The translations under genes were made by a program, and so were the position numbers. The notes beneath the pieces are model-generated. The model did no database searches and had not been told where the DNA came from. It was given only the letters and a program-made list of their open reading frames with translations. A stretch of 5,514 nt of DNA from Planctomyces sp. (GTDB taxonomy: Bacteria; Planctomycetota; Planctomycetia; Planctomycetales; Planctomycetaceae). Positions 1 to 5,514 of this stretch are shown here, piece after piece. The stretch is taken from positions 1 through 5,514 of the forward strand of contig SYLK01000517.1 in NCBI GenBank assembly GCA_005809115.1, in the 5' to 3' direction. The first letter of the stretch is position 1; every line of letters begins with the position of its first letter.

Positions 1-1
1 A

Positions 2-814
2 TACGATCTGCTGATCGCGGATTCCGCTGATGTCGCCGACGTTCAGGCGCCGGTTCAGGTCTTCGTGGGTGTTGTTCCCCCCGATCTGACTGCTCTGGTC
101 AGCATTGAGGAAGACGTCACGAGTGTCGTGGACTGGAATCGGACCGCGCCGGTGCTGCGGCATGTGCAGCTGGCGGATGTGCAGATCGGGGAAAAGCCTG
201 CCTACGCTGCAGGGATGTCGGCGAAGGAGCTGGAAGAACGCGGCTACGAAGTCCTGATCGATGGCCGGGCGGGGCCGCTGCTGCTGCAGCGTCGCGAGGG
301 GCTGAAAGTCACCTTCTGGTTCCTGTTTCATACGGACCGATCGACGCTTCCGTATCGTCTGGGATTCCCGATCCTGGCAGCAAATCTGGTCGAGAGTGCG
401 CTGAAACAGGCAGCCCTGTCGGAAGTGGCGGCGGCTCCGACGGGAGTACTGCCACCGCTGAGTCTGGAGGCCGAACGTGAGTACACGGTTCGTGGTCCTG
501 ACGGTGATGAGGTCCGGTTGCGGTCGGCGGGAAGTGGACTGCTGTCCGGAGCCGCTGCCGGAAAGGTCGGGATGTATGCGGTTCTGGACGGCAGCGACGT
601 TGTGGCCTCCGTCGGCACGGGTCTGCTGGATCCGCTGGAAATCAGCCTGCAGGCGTCCGAGAATATCCGATTCACGGAACTGAGTGTTTCCACAACCGAC
701 ACCAGTTTTCTCGACAGCGATCGTCCGCTGTGGTGGCCGCTGACGGTCGGGGCATTTCTGCTGATGCTGGGCGAGTGGTGGTATTTTCAGCGGGACCGAG
801 GATCCATGTCATGA
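2..814 (+). CDS. BatA/VWA-like membrane protein, C-terminal part (5' end outside window)
   Basis: The frame is open from the first complete codon at position 2 to the TGA at 812-814, giving 270 residues. The N-terminus lies upstream of the window, and the GTG at 65 is only an internal codon. The beginning (window residues 1-60) has the pattern 'YDLLIAD...FVGVVPP...VVDWNRTAPVLRHVQL', which I recognise from the region after the VWA domain of planctomycete BatA-type proteins. A block near residues 119-130 (YRLGFPILAANLV) is another landmark of that group. Residues about 150-235 look like a beta-sandwich, Ig-like domain. The chain ends in one hydrophobic helix, about residues 243-262, rich in Trp (LWWPLTV...EWWYF), followed by basic residues. 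This implies a membrane anchor with a short cytoplasmic tail. The VWA domain itself and its metal site are not in view, so the name is inferred from the C-terminal half. The function is unknown; the family is usually encoded beside MoxR and DUF58 genes. The stop overlaps the next start by four bases. Confidence 0.75.
   Translation, partial: YDLLIADSADVADVQAPVQVFVGVVPPDLTALVSIEEDVTSVVDWNRTAPVLRHVQLADVQIGEKPAYAAGMSAKELEERGYEVLIDGRAGPLLLQRREGLKVTFWFLFHTDRSTLPYRLGFPILAANLVESALKQAALSEVAAAPTGVLPPLSLEAEREYTVRGPDGDEVRLRSAGSGLLSGAAAGKVGMYAVLDGSDVVASVGTGLLDPLEISLQASENIRFTELSVSTTDTSFLDSDRPLWWPLTVGAFLLMLGEWWYFQRDRGSMS
798..802 (+). promoter_or_regulatory. Shine-Dalgarno for the gene starting at 811
   Basis: GAGGA lies 8 bases before the ATG at 811 and inside the end of the preceding gene. 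Together with the ATGA stop/start overlap (811-814) it favours 811 as the start and suggests translational coupling. The in-frame GTG at 730 is not needed. Confidence 0.6.
811..814 (+). other. ATGA stop/start overlap
   Basis: The start ATG of the auxiliary protein (811-813) and the stop TGA of the BatA-like gene (812-814) share bases, a typical arrangement for termination-reinitiation coupling. Confidence 0.8.
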
Positions 815-894
815 CCTGGCGCAGTTCCCTGCCATTGGGGCTCCTGACTGCCTGTGTCATGGCGCTGCCCTCGCTCGGTCAGACGGCCGGCGCG
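811..894 (+). other. Signal peptide coding region (Sec type)
   Basis: Residues 1-28 have Arg4 in the n-region, a hydrophobic core rich in Leu, Ala and Val (7-22), and an A-x-A site (A26-G-A28) before Gln29. A lipobox-like L-T-A-C ends at Cys15, but the hydrophobic run continues past it, so ordinary signal peptidase cleavage is favoured. Confidence 0.65.
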
Positions 895-3120
895 CAGACC
901 GATGTGCCTGTGCGAATGCGAATCGAACTGCTGTCGATCCGCAATCGGTCTGCCAGCCCGATCCCGGTGCAGATCCGGCTGGAGTATAATCGCCCGCAGA
1001 TTCTGCAGGGGGATCTGGAGCTTTCACTGTACGACTCCCTGGCGGTACTTTCTCCGGAGGATCTGCGAGCGACGGTACGGATCGAGGACATCGTGCTGTC
1101 GGGTGCAGACCAGACCTTTCACGCCCTGTTTCCGCCAGTGCAGACCGGGCTGATGCAGAATCTGGCAGTGATGGCCTGGTTTCGGACGGCTGACGGCAGG
1201 ATTCCTCTCAGCCTGTCGCGGAAGGAAATCAACCCGCCGCTTCCGCACGATCTGCTGATGATCAGTCCGCGTGAGCGCGGTACGCTGATGTGCTCCTGTT
1301 CGGGGCTGACGTCGCTGCAGAAGTCAGCGCCAGGTCAGAAATTCCTGAATCGCGCGCTCTCGCTGGAGAACTACAATCCCCTGGCGGAACCGGACCGAAA
1401 GGGGGCCGAAGGTGGTGCTGCTGAGGGTGAACGCGAGAGTGCGTATTCGTCGGGTGGTGCGCCCGGAGAGCACATTCAGTACTTTCCGGTGACGGTTTCG
1501 CCTCATGATCTTCCGGAAGATCCGCTGTCGTTCTGTGCCTTTGACGTTCTGCTGCTGGCCGACCAGGCTCTGGAAAAACTCTCCCGGGAGCAGCTGCAGG
1601 CGATCCTGACCTGGGTCCGTGCCGGTGGTAGTCTGTGCATTCTGCCGGACGGTCGGATGAAGCTGCACCACCTGGAATTCCTCCGGACGGTGTTCGAGAC
1701 GGAGGCAGACGTGTCCGTCCGATTCTCGCTGGACGATGACGGTCGTCTTCTGTCGGGAGCGTCTGGTGTGACAGTGATCCATCGCTTTGTCGGGCTGGGA
1801 CGGGCGTCGTTGCTGCCGGCGGCCGACGACCTTTCCGTGGCGCTGAACAAGTCCGACGTGGCGAGGCTGGTGGCGTTTCTCTGGAAAGTTCGCACGGACG
1901 TGCCTGTCTGGCGCGGTGAACCGTGGCGAATACCCGGAATTCAGGACAGATTCCGGGAATCCGGGATTTCGGAACGGCGGGCGTCGGATGACGCGGACGC
2001 GGTCACCCGGGATGGATCGGACCTGTCGGCCAATACCTACTTAGGCGGAGGCTCTGGCGGCCGGAGTGCGGTTCCGCCCGAGTCTCCGCGCGCTGATCAG
2101 CAGCTCGCACCCCTGGCAACGTCACTGCTGCCTGCAGCGCGTGACGCCCTGATGCCCGATGATGTCCGGATGGTACCGGTGTGGGTCATTGGTCTGATTC
2201 TGGCGGCGTACGTCGCCACCATCGGACCGGTCGATTATTTTGTCCTGGGCATGCTCCGCATGCGAAAGGCGACCTGGATTCTGTTCCCCGTCGTCACGGC
2301 CTTTTTTACGCTGCAGACCGTCTGGATCGCGCACATTTATATGAGCAGCACCGATACCGGGGGAACCCTGGACATCGTGGACGTCATTGACGACGGACAG
2401 CCGGTTCGCCGGACCCGAGTGGAACTGCGGTTTTACGGTGCGGCCGCGACACACCGATCGGAGCACCATCGGCAGCTGGTGGTGTCGCTGAGTCCCGAGC
2501 TGTCAGCCGACATCAGCAGTGCGATCGTGCCTGGGTTCACGTCTGACCAGGCGGTGGTTCCGGAGAGTCTGCAGCCGCTGAGCTACTCGGGCCGTTTCCC
2601 GCAGTCCTACAGCGTCACGCAGACGGTTCCGCAATGGTCGCCGCGAATGACGCGAGTGATGGAATTCAATCCTGCGGACGTGCGGATCCCGGGGATCGAC
2701 TGGACGGACAGTTCGCTGATCACGTCCTCGACCGGGCGCAGGCGGCTGGGGGAGAACCTGGAGGATCTGTTTCGCGAACCTGGTGAGCAATGTTTCGCCG
2801 TCATCCTGCACCGGGATCAGCAGCTGCCTGTGCTGCGCTCGGGCGCCTTCGTGTGGGTCCCGCAGACAGCCGGGGAGGTGAACGGGATGCCGTTGTTACC
2901 GATCCTCGCGGAGGCGACGGGGCAGACCCGGACCGGTGTTTTTCGGATTGTGTCGCAGCTGTCTCCGCAGGGTTCAGCGGCGATGGAGGATCTGCATCTG
3001 CTGGATGACACCAGCAAGGCGCAGTGGGTGCTGCTGATCGTGGTCAGGCAGCGCAACAATTATCGTGTGTTTCGGAAACTGTACCATGTGGAGGAACGGT
3101 CCGGGATTTCTCAGGACTGA
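811..3120 (+). CDS. Secreted, membrane-anchored GATase-like auxiliary protein of an ABC transporter operon
   Basis: This is a 769-residue protein. ATG 811 is chosen because it overlaps the previous stop as ATGA, has GAGGA 8 bases upstream, and opens directly into a signal peptide (R4, hydrophobic 7-22, probable cleavage after AGA at 26-28). Starting at the in-frame GTG 730 would bury that signal peptide behind 27 residues. In order: a beta-rich periplasmic domain (about 30-145); a degenerate class I glutamine-amidotransferase-like fold (about 220-345: strand FDVLLLAD at 244-251, helix, then WVRAGGSLCILP at 268-279, and VGLGRASLL near 327-335), with no recognisable catalytic Cys elbow; a Gly/Ser/Asp-rich linker (about 371-449, with GGGSGG at 412-417); a transmembrane helix with the GPVDY motif (456-481); a basic loop RMRK (483-486); a second helix (489-510); and a C-terminal domain of about 260 residues containing PQWSPRMTR at 607-615. 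The predicted topology puts both large domains in the periplasm. The protein resembles uncharacterised planctomycete proteins next to ABC-2 transporters. A role as an accessory transporter subunit is inferred; no enzyme activity is claimed. Confidence 0.8.
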   Translation: MTWRSSLPLGLLTACVMALPSLGQTAGAQTDVPVRMRIELLSIRNRSASPIPVQIRLEYNRPQILQGDLELSLYDSLAVLSPEDLRATVRIEDIVLSGADQTFHALFPPVQTGLMQNLAVMAWFRTADGRIPLSLSRKEINPPLPHDLLMISPRERGTLMCSCSGLTSLQKSAPGQKFLNRALSLENYNPLAEPDRKGAEGGAAEGERESAYSSGGAPGEHIQYFPVTVSPHDLPEDPLSFCAFDVLLLADQALEKLSREQLQAILTWVRAGGSLCILPDGRMKLHHLEFLRTVFETEADVSVRFSLDDDGRLLSGASGVTVIHRFVGLGRASLLPAADDLSVALNKSDVARLVAFLWKVRTDVPVWRGEPWRIPGIQDRFRESGISERRASDDADAVTRDGSDLSANTYLGGGSGGRSAVPPESPRADQQLAPLATSLLPAARDALMPDDVRMVPVWVIGLILAAYVATIGPVDYFVLGMLRMRKATWILFPVVTAFFTLQTVWIAHIYMSSTDTGGTLDIVDVIDDGQPVRRTRVELRFYGAAATHRSEHHRQLVVSLSPELSADISSAIVPGFTSDQAVVPESLQPLSYSGRFPQSYSVTQTVPQWSPRMTRVMEFNPADVRIPGIDWTDSSLITSSTGRRRLGENLEDLFREPGEQCFAVILHRDQQLPVLRSGAFVWVPQTAGEVNGMPLLPILAEATGQTRTGVFRIVSQLSPQGSAAMEDLHLLDDTSKAQWVLLIVVRQRNNYRVFRKLYHVEERSGISQD
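1933..1957 (+). repeat. 8-bp perfect inverted repeat inside a coding region
   Basis: CCCGGAAT (1933-1940) is matched by ATTCCGGG (1950-1957) across a 9-base loop. It is followed by a further partial repeat of the same letters (CCGGGAAT at 1953-1960, CCGGGAT at 1961-1967). It lies in the part of the gene that encodes the disordered linker (residues about 375-386). No run of T follows, so it is not a typical intrinsic terminator. It may simply be low-constraint sequence. Confidence 0.4.
3113..3116 (+). promoter_or_regulatory. Shine-Dalgarno for the ABC ATPase gene
   Basis: AGGA lies in the last codons of the preceding gene, 9 bases before ATG 3126 and 12 bases before the adjacent ATG 3129. The spacing favours the first of the two tandem ATG codons. 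Confidence 0.5.
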
Positions 3121-3125
3121 CGCTG

Positions 3126-4127
3126 ATGATGTCTGAAACACCGCAGAATTTGAAGGTTGTCACACCGCCCCCGGGTGCATCTGTGCCGGGCCGGAAGCTG
3201 GCCGTCTGTATTCGTGATCTGCGGGTCAGCTACGGGAAATTTGAGGCCGTCAAGGGGATCTCGCTCGATATTCCGCAGGGTGAGGTGTTTGGGTTTATCG
3301 GTCCGAACGGGGCCGGCAAGTCGTCGACGATCCGCGTTCTGGCGACACTGCAGCCCCGATTTCAGGGTGTGGCCCTGGTGTGTGGCCTGGATGTGCTGAG
3401 TCAGCCGCGGCAGGTGCGCGAAGTGATGGGCTATATGCCTGATTTCTTTGGTGTCTACGAAGATCTGACGGCTGAGGAGTACCTGCATTTCTTTGCAGCC
3501 GCCTATAAGCTGCCGATTGCGAAACGTCGGGGTGTCGTGAATGACGTGCTGTCACTGACGGATCTGCTGCACAAGGCGCATTCTCAGGTGGACGGGCTCT
3601 CCCGCGGCATGAAACAGCGGCTTGCGCTGGCGCGCGTGCTGCTGAATGACCCGCAGCTGCTGCTGCTGGATGAGCCGACCAGCGGACTGGATCCGCGGGC
3701 GAGGATTGAAGTGCGGGAACTGCTGAAGGCGCTGCGGGCGATGGGGAAGACGATTCTGATCAGCAGTCATATTCTGGAGGAGCTGAGCCAGCTGTGTACC
3801 AGGATCGGCATCATCGAGACGGGACATCTGGTTGCAGAAGGGTCTCTGACGGAGATCTATCGTCAGCTGCAGCTGAAGCGCGTGATCCATATTCGCTGCG
3901 AGAAGCCGGCGGCTGATCTGCCGGATCGAATTCGTCGGATCCATGGTGTGGATTCGCTGGAGCAGCAGGTCGATCGCTGGGCGATTCGCCTGCACGAGGA
4001 TCAGACATCGATTGCCGAGCTGCATCATGCGCTCGTGGCTGAGCAGGCTGCGATTGTGATGTTTCAGCCGGAGGCGATGGATATGGAAACGGCGTTCATG
4101 AAGCTGACCGAGGGGAAAACGGCGTGA
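3126..4127 (+). CDS. ABC-2 type transporter ATP-binding protein
   Basis: This is a 333-residue cytoplasmic ATPase that would power the permease encoded next to it. ATG 3126 (tandem with ATG 3129) is chosen over upstream in-frame codons because it sits 5 bases after the previous stop with AGGA at good spacing. The nucleotide-binding domain is complete: Walker A GPNGAGKSS (59-67), signature LSRGMKQRL (158-166), Walker B ending LLLLD (182) with catalytic Glu183, D-loop SGLD (186-189), and H-loop His215. The Q-loop position reads GYMPD (102-106), so Asp106 replaces the usual Gln. From memory, this GYMPDFFGVY variant recurs in a planctomycete and cyanobacterial subfamily. Residues about 1-25 are a Pro-rich N-terminal extension. 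Residues about 240-333 form an alpha/beta C-terminal region like that of other ABC-2 ATPases (DUF4162-like). The stop overlaps the permease start by four bases (GTGA). The substrate is unknown. Confidence 0.93.
   Translation: MMSETPQNLKVVTPPPGASVPGRKLAVCIRDLRVSYGKFEAVKGISLDIPQGEVFGFIGPNGAGKSSTIRVLATLQPRFQGVALVCGLDVLSQPRQVREVMGYMPDFFGVYEDLTAEEYLHFFAAAYKLPIAKRRGVVNDVLSLTDLLHKAHSQVDGLSRGMKQRLALARVLLNDPQLLLLDEPTSGLDPRARIEVRELLKALRAMGKTILISSHILEELSQLCTRIGIIETGHLVAEGSLTEIYRQLQLKRVIHIRCEKPAADLPDRIRRIHGVDSLEQQVDRWAIRLHEDQTSIAELHHALVAEQAAIVMFQPEAMDMETAFMKLTEGKTA
4110..4116 (+). promoter_or_regulatory. Shine-Dalgarno deciding the GTG start of the permease
   Basis: GAGGGGA lies 7 bases before GTG 4124, within the end of the ATPase gene. 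It is a strong site at ideal spacing. With the GTGA overlap (4124-4127) it supports the GTG start; the first in-frame ATG downstream is about 100 codons in and would remove the first membrane helix. Confidence 0.65.
4124..4127 (+). other. GTGA stop/start overlap
   Basis: The start GTG of the permease (4124-4126) and the stop TGA of the ATPase (4125-4127) share bases. This implies coupled synthesis of the two transporter subunits. Confidence 0.8.
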
Positions 4128-5514
4128 GCCTGCGGAGCCTGATCCCGTCATTGCCGCTGCTGCGGCGTGAACTGGCCGAACTGGCCAGCCGCCGGCAGAC
4201 GTACGTTGTCCGCGTGGTCGGCGCGGTGGCGCTGCTGAGCGTGGTGTTTCTGACACTCAGTTCGAACCTGCATTCGGAGATCGCGAATCGGCAGGGACTG
4301 TCGGCCTATCCCGGATCTGCGTCGCCGGGAGCGATCTCTGCAGCGGGACGGAACAGGTTTCTCGGGATCGGCGGCAGGATCTTTTCCGAAACCGTGCCGT
4401 GGCTGTTCTACTCGATTCAGCTGCTGATGCCGGGGCTGTGCTGCGGCACGATCACGATGGAGAAGGAACGCAACACGCTGGGGATATTGTTTCTGACGCG
4501 ACTGTCACCGCTGACAATCGTGCTTGAGAAGCTGTGCAGTCGGCTGGTTCCGATGCTGACGTTTCTGCTGCTCACGTTTCCGGTTCTGGCGTTCGTGTAT
4601 TCACTGGGGGGTGTGGATACTGTGCTGCTGCTCAGCACGCTGGGGCTGCTGCTGTGCGAGTGCCTGCTGTATGCGTCTCTGGGCATACTCTGCAGCTCGT
4701 GGTTTCGCACGACGGTCAGTGCCTTCATGTGCTCGTATGTTCTCGTGGCGTTCCTGCTGCTGCTGTCTGCGGCAGCGGGGTCCGGATCACTGACACCGTT
4801 CGGTGTCTGGCGGCAGTCGTTTGCGAGAGACTCCGCCGGTGCGGATGTGATCGCGGCTGTCAGCCGGTTCCCGGGCATCCCGCCCGGATATGCGCCCGTG
4901 ATCGCGGTATTGGCACCGATCGTCAGGACGATACCAGCGTTGCTGGCATCGGCCGCCTGCCTGGGACTTGCGACCGTGTTTCTGACGCGGCGAGCCTTCG
5001 TCACAGGATCATCGCCGCTGCTGTGGATGTTTCGCGCGGCCGATCGTTTCTTCGTCTGGCTCAACGATGAAACAACGGGCGGGATTGTGATCGTGAGGGA
5101 TCAGAATGTGCTTCCGGCCTTTGACCCGATTTCGTGGCGGGAACGCTCCAAGAAGTCACTCGGCAAGGCTCGCTACCTGTTTCGCATCCTGACGCTGCTG
5201 GAAATTCCGACGCTGGCGGTCTGTACTCTGGCCGCCACGGCCGGCGGCGCGCCGGGGCCGGAACCTCTGCGTTACCTGCTGCTGATTTCCTGGCTGCTGG
5301 CAGCCCTGATCATCGTTGTCAAAGGCGCGACGGCCATCTCGTCTGAACGCGCTCGGGAGACGATCGAGGCGCTGTTGTCCACACCGCTGACAGGGGCTCA
5401 GATTCTGCAGGAAAAGGTCATTGGCATGCGGCGCCTGATGATCGTCCTGGCTGTGCCGATCCTGACCACACACCTGACCCTGCTGATGACGCAACTCGAC
5501 CGTCTCGGTGACAG
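4124..5514 (+). CDS. ABC-2 type permease with internally duplicated permease unit (3' end outside window)
   Basis: The frame is open from GTG 4124 to the window edge without a stop: 463 residues plus two bases. It is the membrane partner of the ATPase just upstream. The first half (about 1-292) looks like a complete ABC-2 permease: basic N-terminus with PLLRRELAEL (11-20), helix 1 (about 28-48), helix 2 (about 89-110), the cytoplasmic coupling motif E-x2-R-x-T with T-x-L-S (113-136), then helices at about 141-161, 166-190, 196-218 and 259-288. A hydrophilic linker (about 293-334) leads to a second copy: PISWRERSKK (335-344), helix about 355-373, helix about 384-401, the second E-x2-R-x-T motif (408-431) and a further helix about 437-456. 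The second copy is cut by the window end. The family is recalled as NosY-like, ABC-2 permeases of planctomycetes, annotated for 'multi-copper enzyme maturation' without proof. The substrate is unknown. Confidence 0.88.
   Translation, partial: MSLRSLIPSLPLLRRELAELASRRQTYVVRVVGAVALLSVVFLTLSSNLHSEIANRQGLSAYPGSASPGAISAAGRNRFLGIGGRIFSETVPWLFYSIQLLMPGLCCGTITMEKERNTLGILFLTRLSPLTIVLEKLCSRLVPMLTFLLLTFPVLAFVYSLGGVDTVLLLSTLGLLLCECLLYASLGILCSSWFRTTVSAFMCSYVLVAFLLLLSAAAGSGSLTPFGVWRQSFARDSAGADVIAAVSRFPGIPPGYAPVIAVLAPIVRTIPALLASAACLGLATVFLTRRAFVTGSSPLLWMFRAADRFFVWLNDETTGGIVIVRDQNVLPAFDPISWRERSKKSLGKARYLFRILTLLEIPTLAVCTLAATAGGAPGPEPLRYLLLISWLLAALIIVVKGATAISSERARETIEALLSTPLTGAQILQEKVIGMRRLMIVLAVPILTTHLTLLMTQLDRLGD

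Noticed and set aside
730..810. Longer start (GTG 730) for the auxiliary protein
   Set aside because: It would add 27 polar residues in front of a clear signal peptide and overlap the previous gene by 85 bases; ATG 811 has a Shine-Dalgarno and an ATGA overlap.
844..855. Lipobox-like L-T-A-C (residues 12-15) suggesting a lipoprotein
   Set aside because: The preceding region is only 14 residues and the hydrophobic stretch continues beyond the Cys, while a good A-x-A site follows at 26-28. Not excluded, but less likely.
1960..3110. 11-base direct repeat TCCGGGATTTC at 1960-1970 and 3100-3110
   Set aside because: A few 11-base matches are expected by chance in a window of this length, and both copies simply encode S-G-I-S in the same frame.
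3024..3125. Longer start for the ABC ATPase
   Set aside because: The 34 extra residues overlap the end of the preceding gene and do not resemble an ATPase N-terminus; ATG 3126 follows the previous stop with a suitable Shine-Dalgarno.
3552..4256. 234-residue open frame on the minus strand
   Set aside because: It is antisense to the ABC ATPase, whose frame holds every catalytic motif.
4417..5064. 215-residue open frame on the minus strand
   Set aside because: It is antisense to the permease and low in complexity, with no domain or ribosome binding site context; high GC produces such open frames.
4534..5070. 178-residue plus-strand open frame in another frame
   Set aside because: It is Cys/Arg/Gly-rich nonsense within the permease, whose own frame encodes clear membrane helices and repeated ABC-2 motifs.

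Overview
The window is one uninterrupted plus-strand gene train of four genes, of which the first and last run off the ends. GC content looks high (around 60% by eye) and leucine is mostly CTG. The protein families point to a planctomycete (Planctomycetota). The markers are a BatA/VWA-like membrane protein with a C-terminal membrane anchor, a secreted and membrane-anchored protein with a GATase-like fold and a 'GPVDY' transmembrane motif, an ABC ATPase with the 'GYMPD' variant of the Q-loop, and a large ABC permease with a 'P-x3-R-E' linker. This assignment rests on recognising family motifs, not on a search.

Layout: (1) 2-814, the last 270 residues of a BatA/VWA-type membrane protein, with its 5' end outside the window. 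(2) 811-3120, a 769-residue protein with a signal peptide, a periplasmic beta-rich domain, a degenerate class I glutamine-amidotransferase-like domain, a disordered linker, two transmembrane helices and a C-terminal periplasmic domain. (3) 3126-4127, a 333-residue ABC-2 type ATPase. (4) 4124-5514, the first 463 residues of an ABC-2 permease that is still open at the window edge and starts with GTG.

The junctions are a 4-base ATGA overlap, a 5-base gap and a 4-base GTGA overlap, each with a visible Shine-Dalgarno sequence. There is no room for promoters or terminators between the genes, so they are very probably one translationally coupled operon. No RNA gene, mobile element, CRISPR array, terminator or non-coding stretch longer than 5 bases was found.

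Working model (inference): genes 3 and 4 form an ABC-2 transporter. Gene 2 is its periplasmic auxiliary subunit, loosely comparable in architecture to the GldG-type auxiliary proteins that accompany GldA/GldF transporters. Gene 1 links this transporter to a BatA/VWA module, which in other bacteria usually sits beside MoxR AAA+ ATPase and DUF58 genes. The most distinctive observation is that the permease contains an internal duplication: two copies of the same ABC-2 landmarks lie in one chain. The substrate of the system cannot be read from the sequence.
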